From: Brugia malayi
Taxonomy: Eukaryota; Nematoda; Chromadorea; Rhabditida; Onchocercidae
NCBI RefSeq assembly: GCF_000002995.4
Contig: NW_025062284.1
Coordinates: forward strand, 124,001-188,000
Direction: 5' to 3'
DNA: 64,000 nt
The notes beneath the pieces are model-generated. The model was not told where the DNA came from. It saw nothing but the letters and a program-made list of their open reading frames with translations, and made no database searches. Positions 1 to 13,300 of the stretch are shown here, piece by piece. Every line of letters begins with the position of its first letter. The first letter of the stretch is position 1. The position numbers were made by a program, and so were the translations under genes.

Positions 1-299
1 AAGTAATTAATACAAATACTATTCTTCCATTCCATTTTGTCACTTTCTTCTTCTTTCTTACTAATTTGCGGCAGTCTTTAAACGTAAGAGATGACATCCA
101 GGTGTGCATCGTTTAATTACCTGTCATTTGCTTTTCCGCCCGCTGACAGTAGCACTTATGATTATTACTAAAATACTACCTCACTTCGTGTCATACACTG
201 TCCCTCTACCTCCTAGGGTCATCATCATCTCAAATGCTTCCTTCCGAGAGTTCCGAGAGATGTCCACTTCCCTAATTTATTCGGTGGCAATGTATAGAT

Positions 300-337
300 G
301 ACTTTCTCGAGTATCAGTGACTTTCTCGAGTATCAGT
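300..337. repeat. 19-bp unit, two perfect tandem copies
   Basis: The unit starting GACTTTCTCGAGTATCAGT occurs twice head to tail at 300-318 and 319-337 with no mismatch. It contains a CTCGAG palindrome (XhoI-like E-box CTCGAG). Origin by replication slippage is likely. Confidence 0.9.
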
Positions 338-1025
338 GTGGATAAGAATAAATAAAGAGCAAATAAACAAAATCAAATATTAATGAAAAATTCTTTTTTA
401 ATGCTTCGTTCGTGTATTTGAATTGTTGGAAATAGACTCTGCTTACTGCCCCAGATATAAAGGATTGGGCGAATTTCATCTCCAGCCGACCAATAATCAC
501 TAATGTATCAAAAACACATACCGCTTAATAAAGTGCATTTTGCGCCTCGCTGCAGATAAGATAAAGAAATATAAGTTTTGTTTTACCATTTAAAAGAAGA
601 CAACACAAAAAAGCTGCATTTTTCCAATTTTTTGTCAATATATCGCTATATGTTAGCTTTTGCCCTGACAACAAGAAAGTGTGACATTTCTAGGAGTACT
701 TTAACTGAAAGTAATTTTTATGATTAAATAAAGTATGGAATCAAATACTGACAGAAGCGTACAAATATGTGTCTCGAAAGGAGGTGCTAATAGCTTATAG
801 CTTATAAAGCTGCTATTTAGGGTACGAAGATATTGCGTTAACATTTAACGACGAGAGTTCAACGAGGCGCCACCTCGACGACGATCATCTATCCGAGCGC
901 AGAAGGGCAGTTGATAGTGTGATTGCTTCATTGGTTCATGTTTCAACAACCTGACTCATTCATTCTACTACAACAACTACACCTCTCACCTGTCATTTGA
1001 GACAGACACGCCATCCTGCAGCATT

Positions 1026-1046
1026 ACACACACACACACACACACA
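1026..1046. repeat. (AC)n microsatellite
   Basis: About ten uninterrupted AC dinucleotides. Confidence 0.9.
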
Positions 1047-2111
1047 TAAACACTTGTGGACGACCATATTTTTCAACCATTTATTTAATGCTCCAATGAA
1101 ATCGAATTCCTTCCTACTTGACATCAGACTCTGACTCAATACCTTAGATTTGCAATCTCAGACTTCAAAGTAATACGTCGAGATTTGTCGTAGGTCACAG
1201 GACAGAGCTGTCTCTTACATCTGATAAGTCTACAGTAATGTGTGTCACATCATTCTGTGATAAAGTGATTGCAGTTAATTATTCCTTTTACTAGTAACTA
1301 TCTATCATCAAAAAGACAATTTGCTATTCTGTTCATTTCCAATTTAACTCTTTCTCTGTATTTGGCATAACGAATCAAAGTGCAAAATAATTGATTATCT
1401 TTTGATCTGATCACTTCTCGATACTACTGGAAGAAATTAGCTGTGATAAATTTCTTAATTTTGGGAGTATAAAAAAAATTTATTTATGAATGAATGAAAA
1501 GGATTTTAACTTTTTTCTTATATCCCTGCAAGCATTAGGAAGATTTTATCCTTAACAGACTTACAGATTTGCTACTTATCGGTTTATTTGCCTGCATTAT
1601 TATCCTTTTTTTAAATTTTTTTTATCAAGAATTTGTTGATGAAAAACTACTGGTGCAAACTACCCTCCTTTCTAATTGTCACCTTATGTCACCCTCTCAT
1701 TTACTTGGGTCTTTTTTGGCTCTCTCTTATCACAGCAGTTTTTCACGCAAAAGTCGAATAGTGGAAAGTTATCTGTTTACCCGTATCTTTATTATTTCCC
1801 GCTATTTCACAGATTTCTTTCTTTGCTGGCAAGCAATGAGTATTGCTAATTAGAAAACGTTTCCCTCTAATGAAATTCATTTTATATGAGAAATTTAAAA
1901 TCAATATTCCACGTGAATGTTCTGCTTATGTCAAAATAAAAATAGTAATAATAATTACTACAAGGATAATTAATGCATTAGATTCATAAATGCACTTAAT
2001 CATTGGTAATTTGGTAATTTGAGCTGAATAAAGCCCAACGCATAAGCATAAATCTCGAGGGCGATTCACGCTAAAAGGTTTATCATAGAAGCATGCGCTG
2101 CCGGAACTGCA

Positions 2112-2151
2112 GCAAAGGATGCATGCAACATGCAAAGGATGCATGCAACAT
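2112..2151. repeat. 20-bp tandem duplication with GCATGC
   Basis: Two identical adjacent copies of a 20-base unit beginning GCAAAGGATGCATGCAACAT, each with the palindrome GCATGC. Another GCATGC lies just upstream near 2092. Confidence 0.9.
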
Positions 2152-4339
2152 GATACAGTTAATTAGCTAATGAACCACTCCATCTACTCTTTCAGTTCTC
2201 TCCGCCACATCAATTATTATCAATAGCAATGCTTCATCCAGGCGGAATAAGATTCAGGTCGGGAATTTGCAGACTTTATTGAATGCAATAAGTATTAATT
2301 CAACAAAAGAATTATCAGTAGTATCACTTTTTGCTCAGTTTTGATTGAGCTAATTTTTTCAAAATTGAATTCGAGTTAAAATTAAAATATAGACCAGCTG
2401 CTATCTTAGGTTTAAAATTACAAGTGATTTGAATCGAGTACTACTTTTAAAATTTTGTCTCCAATAACTTGCTTAACAGGCTTAAAATTGAAAGAAGTTT
2501 GTTGTTCGCTCATTTTTAACTCTTATTTTGCGATTGATACTAATTACAAATTGAATTTTAAATATTAGTCAAGTCAATAGATTCTTAAAGCATAAATTAA
2601 AAATTAATGGACTCAATAGAGGATGACTATTCTCATTCTGACACAATATTAAATCAAATCAAAAGCCATTTGTTCATCAAATTTTGATCACAAGGCCACA
2701 AAATCTTTCGGAGCTGTCAGCAATAGGCAACAGATGTTTGTCAAATCGACTGCACCATGTGCATGCGTTATCTCTGACTGTCGTTGAAGTCATATGGAAG
2801 TGAAAGTGATAATTCGATATTCCAATATGATTGACTGATAATTTCGGAAGATTCAACGTGATCTGTAGACTCACTTAATTTCCATTCTGCTCAACTTTTC
2901 CCATCCCAATCATTTCTTACTGATCGGTGCTAACTTTGATCGTACTTATTGATTTATTCTGAGCATACCTTCTCCATCCACCAAATGCCATCTGGTCATT
3001 GCAGACATGACAAAGCATCGTACTGTCTTTAATAGCTGGTTGGAGCTGCTTCTTAGCTTCTATTTTGTCTGAAACAATTCTGTTTCTAAACGCTGAAAGC
3101 TTTTACCTATTTGAGTAATAATTATTTGTGCTTTTTATGCCTCGAAATTGCAAAATTTCCAATTAAATTTTCATTTTTGTGATTATTTGCGATGGTATTT
3201 AATTGAATGAAGCAACCGTTTCTCATTGTTCCGGCAGATTTTATATCAGTTTGTCTCGTTTTCTTGACATTAGCCATCTGTCCGTTAGCGATCAAAAGGA
3301 AAGGCCTTTCGAGAAGAGATTGCGAGCCTTAATTTGACAACATGTCACTATTAAGGTACGCACCTTTCACTTCTAATCATTAACTACAACGTATTAATTG
3401 TTGACATCTGCAAGGTGTATACTGTAAAGAAGAGGGAGAGAGAGAGGGAGGGTAGAAGGGAGGGAGGGAGAATAATGACAACGATGAAATGATGAGGTTC
3501 AGGGAGGCAGGCTGCACAATAATATGCTGTCCTTGCTGCTGCAGCTGCAACTTTACATGTCGGATAGCAGTTGGTGAGTAATTTGATACCATGAAATTAT
3601 TAGTAGAGTTTCAGTTAATGTTAAATGATTATAATCTTGCAGTGATCAAGTTTATTCCGCCTGATCATCCCGAGTTTTCCTTAACGACGTCTCTTCATCG
3701 TACTATTAAACTGCACTTGCGTCCTTTACTTAAAGACATTCTACTGCACAGACCTACTAGTACCTTTCTTGTCCTCGAGACTACTCTTGTTGTCCTCGAG
3801 AGTACACTCTGTAAACTATGCTTATTAGCTTTTCCATATTTTGATGCACAATAATATGGCACATAAGCAAATTTCGTTTTAGCTTAAATGGGAAATAGCT
3901 ACACTCACTTGTCATTAAAGTGGAATGAAATACAGAATGCTTGGAATAAATGACCTTTGTCACTTTCTCCGTACTAGTTGCTTGCAATATGCAAGTGCAT
4001 GCATGCAAGCAGTGCAAGCATGCATCCATCCATACCTTACTGTTTACAGTGCAAATAACACTTTCCCTTGTGATCAGCTATAATGGAAAGTGAAAAAACA
4101 CGCTGGGATGGATGGCACTGCTTTGTTCTGTTTGCGAGTGGAATGTCCGAGGATATTATATGGCAGAGCAGAAAAACAATAATTGTTGTAAACAAATCAC
4201 TCCTATTAAGCAGAGGGAAGTGTTGTAGGTACATGTGTCAAGTGTTCACAATTAACAACAACGATTAGCATTACCACTTTGATATGTCACACAATCTGTC
4301 TCCTTTTCCGGTTAACTTTCTCGACCGGATTCTCGTTTG

Positions 4340-4363
4340 TTTTTTTTTTTTTTTTTTTTTTTT
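4340..4363. repeat. poly(T) tract
   Basis: An almost pure run of about 24 T. The hydrophobic poly-Phe frame that crosses it is a low-complexity artefact. Confidence 0.9.
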
Positions 4364-5184
4364 CTCTTTGCATTTGATTGAAAGTGAAATAATGAAAATA
4401 CCAATCTGTCATCTAAACTTCTTCACCTTTCTGTTTTTTCTATCCTTACTTAATGTTGTGAAAAAAACTTAAACTATCAAAATTGTAGACAATATGTTTG
4501 ATTAGTAATATCTGCCAGAACATTTAATTCATTTAATTTTTCATTTTAATTTCCGCCTTAAAAAATTTTCACTTTTAGCAAGTGATCAAATCTTAAGTGA
4601 TTTTACTATTCCAATTGCAAACTCTCATTTTCTCTTTTGATCAAACAAAACATTATTTCGTGATATTTTTGTCGTTGAACTCGAATGTTTATTTATTAAC
4701 AAATTCTAATTTTTTGCATAAATGTTTCTTCATTCCCGATTCTCTTATTTATTTTTAATTTCCTTCTAAAAGTGATTGATAATGAATGAAAATCAGAAAA
4801 CTTTACCCTCCATTAGAATTTATTTTTAGGTTAATTTGAATTAGAAGAGGATTCTGTTTCTCTTCCTTGCCAATGTCATAGTAACAAGTTGTAGTTTACA
4901 ATGGCAGGACAGATTTTAAGGAAGAAGAGAGAGGAATAATTTAGGGAGCAGCTTTTAGGAGTAGTTTTGAATCTTCTTGAAATGAGCGGCTCTATCCGAT
5001 GACAATGACAAGTGCTTTAAATGTAAATTAAACAATGAAATTCATTGATGTGAAGGTTTGAGCAGATTTGTCTCCAAAAACTCCATAGCACTGCTTATGC
5101 TTATGCAAAGAATTCAATATTCATTGGCATTTTTTGAGTACCAGAAACGACATCCATAGAATATCGCAATTAAAATAGTGGAAG

Positions 5185-5246
5185 CTTACGTGTAAGCAGT
5201 AAAGACTTACGTGTAAGCAATAACGACTTACGTGTAAGCAGTACCA
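5185..5246. repeat. Three 21-bp repeats carrying TTACGTGTAA
   Basis: CTTACGTGTAAGCA occurs three times with exact 21-base spacing (starts 5185, 5206, 5227). The flanking bases diverge slightly between copies while the near-palindromic core CTTACGTGTAAG is unchanged. The core includes TACGTG, the type of half-site used by bHLH-PAS factors such as HIF-1, and resembles bZIP TTACGTAA sites. A binding role is inference only. Confidence 0.85.
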
Positions 5247-6620
5247 ATTCTGGACTTATCACCTTACGGCATAGCGAGATATGCGAGATTCAGACATCAA
5301 AATTAAAACTTAGAAAGTTTCTGAGAATCGACTTTGCTTGCTTTAAAAAACATCTCCTTGTCCTCTTTTTGTCACACAATATGAATAATAAAAATAAAAA
5401 GAATTAAGTTTCACTTCACCGTACTGAGAGATTCAACAAAAAAGGAAAATTCTCAGTTTAGAAATTTAGAAATTTTTTTTTTTGTTTGGATTGTATATGC
5501 ATGTCTAATGTTTTCAAATAGACTCAGTCGAGCAGTTGAAAATGATTAATTAGTGGTTTATGAAATTGATGACGGTTAGGGTGGTACTGCTTGAGCGGTA
5601 TTTGGTTTTCGGTTGCATGCGGGATGCGGTCATGTATATATTAAATCATTGTCCCCATTTACGGCTTTCCGTTGTCCTCTCTGCCCACTTTCCATCCTCA
5701 GAGGGACACAATCACATAATCCATTCATCCATCCTGACGGCGTTCATGCATCCGCACTAATTGCCATTATTTCTTTCCAATCAATTTAAGGTCTCACAAA
5801 GAACTAAAAAGCGGAAAATGCCGTACACACATCAATGAGTCAACAACTTACTTCTCTTTTTAATTTTTTAATTATTTAATTTCATTCTTCGAGAATAAAA
5901 TCCATTAACCCTTTGCACTGTGGACACTTCTATCTCGAACTCTTGACAACAAGTCACATAGTAACATCATATTTAATTACATTCTAATTTGCAGTCTTTT
6001 GTTTACTGAAACAAATAAAATTATTCCTTTCGTTTTATTCATTTCATTTGGTCGGTAAATGAGAAAAGAAAAGGAAAGTGAAATTGAATAGAATTCATTT
6101 CATTATTTTGCTTGGCCATTCCCATCGAACCTACTATCTTCCTTCCTTCCAACTCTCTCCTCCTCTCTCCTACATTCACTCTCCTAACCTCCAATCACCT
6201 GGATGAATTGAAACTGAAACTGATCTACTTTCAAAGTTAAGGAGAGTCGACATAAAGCAATCCATCCATCGATGCATGCAAGTCTCGACAGTCACATATA
6301 CTCCTTCAACATTTAGGTATATTCAATCCATACTCTAATTGCTTAGAGTCAATCTAAGCTGGCTCATTTGTCTGATCGCAATATCTCATCTCAACCCTAC
6401 TCTTTACAGTCCTACCCCAGGCAGTGTTGACGAGTAAAAAAGAGCAACGATGATGTTGACAGGATGGTGACAGGTATGATAGGATGACTTAATTGTGGTC
6501 GAATAAAGTAAAGGAAGTAAAGAAGTAATATTTGATTAAAATTGAACAATGAAAGAGTCCATTAGAATGAGTTATAATCGACAAACGTGGAAAAGAAATA
6601 TTGAAAGCACAGATGAAGAA

Positions 6621-6759
6621 AGAGAGAGAGAGAGAGAGAGGAGAGATGGGAGAGATGAAAATAGTAATTTTCATTTATTAATATTCATTAGAATGAAAAG
6701 TAAATGGTATTAATGGACTTGGTGGAAATTCTCAACATGTTGGATCTGAAAAGTTTTGT

Positions 6760-6801
<42 letters not shown>

Positions 6802-6806
6802 GAAGA
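6621..6806. repeat. Two (AG)n microsatellites
   Basis: AG-rich runs lie at about 6621-6646 and 6763-6806, separated by ordinary AT-rich DNA. Confidence 0.85.
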
Positions 6807-6980
6807 GAAGTGAAAAAGTGTTTTTTGATTTGAATGAAGTGAAATGGGTGGACAAAGGACAGTGGAAGGAAATGTGATCTCAGCCTGCTTTTAATGAACA
6901 ATCATTTATTTAATCGTTGTATAATTGAGTCGATTACGGACGGCAAAAAGCACTTAGCTTATTAGCTGACGACATAGACG

Positions 6981-7016
6981 ACACATACACACACATACAC
7001 ACACATACACATACAC
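6981..7016. repeat. (ACACATACAC)n microsatellite
   Basis: Compound CA/TA repeat with a 10-base period, about 3.5 copies. Confidence 0.85.
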
Positions 7017-7533
7017 CAGCACAGATGAAATGGACGATCGACCGATCGAGCAATCGACCGATCGACTGACCAGGCAGCAGTATCAGTTTCTCTTCGATTC
7101 ATTAAGCCATTTTCTCAAATTATTTATTCGTTTATCCAATAATGATTCACTTATAAGTGCTTACAACAGTGGTTGTGGGTGTCGGAAATTCATCCTTGAC
7201 GTTATGTCCACGACTTTTCGCCCTCGTCCTTTAGAGTGACGTAAATTCGCGTGTAATCTCATTACCGATTATACTGCCTTTAATTACTACTCCATCAACA
7301 AACATCCAATTCACATGCAGCAGAATGTTGTCATGCCATTTGCATCTGTCATCCATCTGATCTTTCATTCCTGTGGTCATTCTGTAAGGATGGTCATCTT
7401 ACTGCAAGTGGAAATGATAAACTTATTGATGAGTCGTTACTGTGGCACAGGTCACTACCAAAGCTAATATTCAAGTGCAAGTGCATCTCCTTCCGTTACA
7501 TATTTCCGTTGTGTTATATTGTAATCATCATAA

Positions 7534-7590
7534 TGATAACGATAATGATAATGATAGTGATAATGATAATGATAGTGATAGTGATAATGA
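7534..7590 (+). repeat. Hexameric GATA array
   Basis: Nine GATA cores spaced by six bases (TGATAA/TGATAG variants), giving several WGATAR consensus sites on the plus strand. It is a simple-sequence array, though it would present a dense platform for GATA factors (ELT family in nematodes). The Asp/Asn-rich peptide it encodes is an artefact. Confidence 0.85.
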
Positions 7591-10292
7591 TGGCTGTGTT
7601 TTTGATAATGATATGTGGAACAGGATAAGAACAAAAATAATTACTTCTTATTATTAATGCCAGTTCATTTGAATTTCTCCCATTTGCGCCCAATTTCTCC
7701 TATTTGCGCCCTATCTGAGATCGCTAATGTCCAATTGTTGAATAATTTTACCATTTGCAAATTATAAAAGTAGCAATTCTCTTTGCAAATAGGCCTTTAA
7801 GTTCATTCAGACAGAAAGTATTGTTTAATTTTAAAGGTAAATCTTTCAATGATTTAAATGCTTCCACTCATTCTCTGTTTCTTTCTCTTCATCGTATATT
7901 TTTTTTTTTTTTTAATTCAAACAATGAGTCTTTTCGCGTGGCATTTGCTCCGTCCAAAAATTTCACATCTTCGAGGAATTTTATTAAAAATGTTTTCTCA
8001 TTAAAACTGTCAGGTAGCCATCTATTTCACTGCTCAATTATTTTGTTATTAATAAGATTCCAGATAGGAATAGTTGAAATTTACTGATTAACGATTTGTC
8101 GAAATTCGAAAACCATTATTTGTTATCATTTACAAGAAAAAAAAAAAAAAAACGTAAAAAATGCAGTTTACATTTCATATTTATTAGTGCTGGAAGATAA
8201 GTCTGAGATGTACCGAAAAATGGCGCCGAATATGTCTATTTTGCTTTTTTTTTTTTATTATAATGAGTGTCTCTTTTTAGGTTAGTCCCAATTTTGGAGA
8301 CATTTGGAAATAATTTTGTTTCGGAAGCATTTGGATGGTACACTGCAAGCAGTTATGTCAAAAATTAGATTTCTCAGAAAAAATTATTACCATATGAAGG
8401 CAATACATTTCTCTTTTTATTAAATTTGATTTGCTACAAGTACAGCATGTGATGTCTTTATGAAAATAAGCCTGGCCTGGCTAGCTTAACTTATACTAAA
8501 GTAGCAGTAAACTTTTGACGTACAGAAGTTGACACTGAACATAACACTGTTTTTCATGCACTTTTTGTCTGCTTGAAGGAATTTGAATTCAGTGACAAAT
8601 TGAAGTAAAGTCAGCAAGTATCTAGATCATGATCAAGATAATTAAGCTTGATTACGCCTTAGTGTACACTGACCAATTAGCATATTAAAAGTACGTAATA
8701 TCAGCATCATTACTTGTCATCTCATCTTCACTTGCGGTACGTGGTACATTAGACGTTGTGAGCACTGCAGCAGAGGATAATAGTAGGAACCACATGGAAG
8801 TTTTAAATTTAAATGTTTAATCAATATTTGACTGATCCTTCTGCTTTTCCCACTATCGTGATCTACCAAACTATCGTCATTTTATAGGCGATTAATTTTT
8901 AATAAACATTTGTTTAACATCCCATGTCGTATGCTCAATGCATTATATATTGAATACTTGATGCTTCCAACAGAAAAGCATCCTTTGCTGACACAATTTG
9001 CTTTCTGTATTTTCTATTTTCTGTTCTGAGTTCAATATTATTAATCGATCTAATCAGTAGTTCAGAATTTTACTGATCTAATCACTAATTCACAATATAT
9101 TTAAATTGTTGGGTAGGTTTCCACACGGATTACTTAAGAGATCATTAATTAGTATGCTATATTGTCACCAATTATTTGTATTGTTTAGGAGTTCGAACTG
9201 AAATCTTACTACAAAATACAAATGATTTCCTAGAATGACGTTTACGTAAGATCACACCTTGCACACGTCTTAATAAGTGATGTTTTCGTAAACATAATTA
9301 TATTTCTAGATAAAAAATGGAACGTAAGTTCATGTGTCAATGTTAAGTGTTACAATATTATGTTTTATTGATCTGTTGGTTAAGTTCTCGAAGAATATAA
9401 TTATTTTTGCTTTGATTTAATATTTCGAATTTAAACTTTAAAATATTTTGAAGTTTTGATAGAAGCAAGAGAAGCTGAAAGAGAGAAGAAAGTTAGAAAA
9501 CAAAATGATAGAGTAATGACTCAGATGGATAAAGGAAAGTAAAGGAAAGAGACAAATTGACGTTTGACGAGTTTATTTGATTTGATATCAAGCTATGAAA
9601 ATGTATGAAATCAATCTCATTTTATTGATTATCCAAATTAGGCCAATTTGCATTTAACTTTGTCACCTCATACTCATTGCTATTCTATTTGCGAAAAGCA
9701 TTTCCATTTGATGACATTGTGTAACTCCAATTTTAGTAATTTTCATTTCAGTTATTTTGTTTTAAGCTTAAAGAATAACTTTCAAATGTTTGGATTTTGA
9801 GCTATTCGTCCTTGCATTTCTTTCTTCTCAAACGAACTATTGGATTTATTCATTAACTCAACGCATCTTTCGGTGTCACATTTATCAACTTTCACTAATG
9901 AGGAAGTTATTTGCTCTAACTTTAGCTATTAAAACCTTTGAATAAATCAGTTCCAATTTTCAATTTTGCTTTGTTAATTTTATTCGTCTCTTCACTTACA
10001 CTTTTTGTGTTTGACGTCAGGAAAAATTAATGCGTAACGGATTTCATAAAAGTAAATATCTTTCATACATGACTATCAAAATGCCAAAGGACATTTTTAA
10101 AGTTTAAAAATTTTATAACGAAGCATTTGGCTATTAAAATAATTATGAAATTCTGTCCTTTAAATTTTGTGAAAGATTTTATGTGCAAAAATTAATTTTG
10201 ACGATCTCGATAAACGATTGCTTTCTATTTGATCAGCTGCATCATTTCTAATTTTCACTTCTCTTTTGTGCCACGAATCCATTAGCAAAATC

Positions 10293-10312
10293 AATTAATT
10301 AATTAATTAATT
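10293..10312. repeat. (AATT)5 microsatellite
   Basis: Five AATT units, followed 40 bases later by a short (TA)n run near 10352. It contains overlapping TAATTA homeodomain-type cores, which is unremarkable in such AT-rich DNA. Confidence 0.85.
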
Positions 10313-13300
10313 GATAAATGAGTTTAATACTGCGTGAATTATATTCTAATTATATATATATATATTTTGTACCTGAATATAACGTTGACATTACAAATTC
10401 AAACCGTCAATAACTATTAATCAGCAGTACCTTTACTATCTTTTAATGAACAGAAACCGGAAACTATTAGGTCAGTTATAGGTAGTATACTTACTTTACA
10501 TTTATCCTTGATGCTTCATTCCCTTAAATTGACAAACTGAGGTCAGAATTATCCAACTGTTAATGTTGTCGTCCGTCTGCGCGTCTGTTTCCTCCTGCAG
10601 CATCCCCTTACCGCCCAACCGATACTATTCCTATCAGAAGAACATTTGCATTGCTTACCTTTCCCTTTGATGATTGACGAATCGATCATATATGGCCATT
10701 TTTTCTACCGTACTCAAGAGCCATGTAATCTTCAATTTAAATTATTAAACATTTAACTTTTAAATCCATGTCAGTCCATTTTTGTCCAACAGACAGGTAA
10801 TGAAATGAGGAAAGCTGCCAAGTTGTGAGATAATTATCACTCTTTTACTAGTTTTTCCCTTTTCCTTTTTCGAAATCTGATTCTCTGTGCCTATTTTCGA
10901 TGCAATTCTAAAATTGACGATAATTTTTTTATTTTTCTATTTTTTTTTTGAAAAGAAATTTTGCTCCAACACAATTTTGTCAGTCCAATTAAACATTGTA
11001 TAGACGTTTTTGTTATTCATGCGGCAATTATAATATCAGTAAAATGAGGTTCTATTAGTGTCGTTCGTCAAATTCCAAAAGAGGAAAGTATATACCTCTC
11101 TAATTAAGTTTATTATATCGATAAGACCGATGATTGAATGGTTGTTAACGAATTGCCTGTTGACACCACTCTTCTTTATCTATTCTTTACATTTAAGAGA
11201 CTTTGTGGATGGAATAGATATATGAAATCAACACCTTATCACTTTCCATCAATAAATTGATAACAAATTTATTATAAATTGTTCTTTTTCAAAGTTATCA
11301 TTATGATCGTTTAAATCATAATCGATGATATAAACTTCTGTAGCTATCATTGCTATCACTCATTGCTACTGCTCTTATCACCCTAATGCTTTCAACTTTG
11401 TTTATGAAAATATAATTTGATGCTAGCGATAGCATTTGAAAATGCAAATCCATTTGGTGAAGGATGAATAGGCAAATGGAACATGAATAGTTATAAAATC
11501 ATTCACTTTATGCTCGCCTGAAAGATATAGCGTTTGTTGAAGCTATAAATCAAATAATATTTAAAAAAACATAATCATAATATTTTAATGGATCTTTGGA
11601 TGATGTCTTCCACAATATATTCCTTCCAAATGCGCCATTTGATTTAATGCTTGTTGTCATCTAAGCAGCCTAAGTCATGCTAATAATTCCTCTTTTCAGT
11701 TTCTGTCTACCTAAAAAAGTAATTTTTTTAATGGCTTACAAAGAAAATTGTAGCAATTAATTATCTTTTATTCCTATAAAAATTTTCATTATATTAAAAA
11801 AAAAAAACTGAAACTTATCATGCTATAATTTCAAACGTTTCGTACAAGCTAATATATTATTTAAATATTATTTTCTCATATTTCCTCCAATTACTCATTT
11901 TAAAAAAATTTTTGGATGTTTAAAGAATATTTCTTGTGAGAACACGGATTTCACTTTAAAAAGCACAACGTACGTCATCATCAAGTAATATTCACGTGTT
12001 TTCCACTGATCGTTCGATATTTGACACATCCATCAAATTGTCTAATTTTTCATTCCGCGAGTAGTTCAGATCATTGATCAGTTTTGAAAAGTACATATAA
12101 GTTACGAAACAGATTGAAATTAGATGCAAAATCCAATGCTTGTAATGTGCCATATTTTTTACGGAAAAATTTTCCGGGAAGAAGCTGACAACATAACATC
12201 AAATTTTTCAAAACAATTCTTTATAAATCATTTCCTCATTCTAATTAAAGATACAGAGTAATAGTAAATTCCTGTTGTTAGCATTTTTTCCAGTAGCAGC
12301 AATAAATTTTTTTTTTTTCAATTCATTTTTTTTGATCCATTTAACAAATATTCAATTAGATTATCGATTCTATCTCTTTTTCTTTTAGAAACTGGAAAAT
12401 GAGCAAAGAAATACCGGAAAGCTAGTAAAAGTTTAGGTTCAAATTATAATCCACCGTTACTGATTTCGAATTTTAGAAAAGTGACAAACGTTGCTTTCAA
12501 TTTATTCAAATATCATTGAACAAAGTCTCTTTTCATTGATGAAATCAACTCTTTTAATTTCGATGAGAAATTTTTACCAAAATTATCGTTAATTTACTCT
12601 TTTAGGATTCTAACGTATTCTGAAATTATTTAGCTGAGTTCATCTGAGTTAGACACGTTTTCAGCATATTAGCAAGCAAATAAATTTATTTAGTACTTTT
12701 TGACTTTCTACTTCTTTCCTTCCACGAATTGTTCCTCTGCTAACATTTGCACTAGAAGCTTACTTGATGCTTCATTTTTGAAATTTAAGAATTAATGTCA
12801 GTGATGTCAGATCTACTACAGATGTACATGTATTTGATTTGACGATGACCAATGACCAATGACCAACCACCTATTACTCTACGCCTCATTACTTACTCCA
12901 CTTAATAAGATAGATACATCGATTTATCATTTTTCATAGACAATTTAAAGTAATTGATGTTCTATAAGAATTAAATCTCAAGTTGTTTATTAACTCTCTT
13001 CTAGTAATACTCATCTATCTGTCATTTTATTGATCATTGTCAAGAAATTCTGAAAACTACAGCAGCATTACTACCACTTCGACGACAAATTGGCAGAAGA
13101 ACTGTTACTGCTATTTTGGCTTGAATTAAAATTTGAATTACTGCTTGTTTAAAATTAAACTTTTCAGTTTATCTGATCACTGCTATTAGCATTTAGTTCA
13201 ATTTTGCTGCATGCTAGCCAGGTAACTCTCAAATTGGTAAGGTATTCACCTTGCACTCATTTTTTCTTGTCAAATCCATTCTCAGTGATTACAACGGGAA

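Larger units (their letters stand above)
1..10000. other. Gene-free AT-rich stretch, left part
   Basis: I find no coding region here. Open frames are short, of low complexity or lack a normal start, and none has recognisable motifs or a chain of splice sites. The stretch holds microsatellites, short direct duplications (19-21 bp units) and motif clusters listed separately. It may be distant regulatory DNA of the homeobox gene at 35.9 kb or intergenic spacer; the sequence does not decide. Confidence 0.6.

Noticed and set aside
1569..1853. Hydrophobic N-terminus resembling a signal peptide
   Set aside because: The frame opens only at TTG, is AT-rich low complexity, and has no splice links.
7442..7657. 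Asp/Asn-rich frame
   Set aside because: Encoded by the GATAAT array; starts at a GTG and lacks any context.
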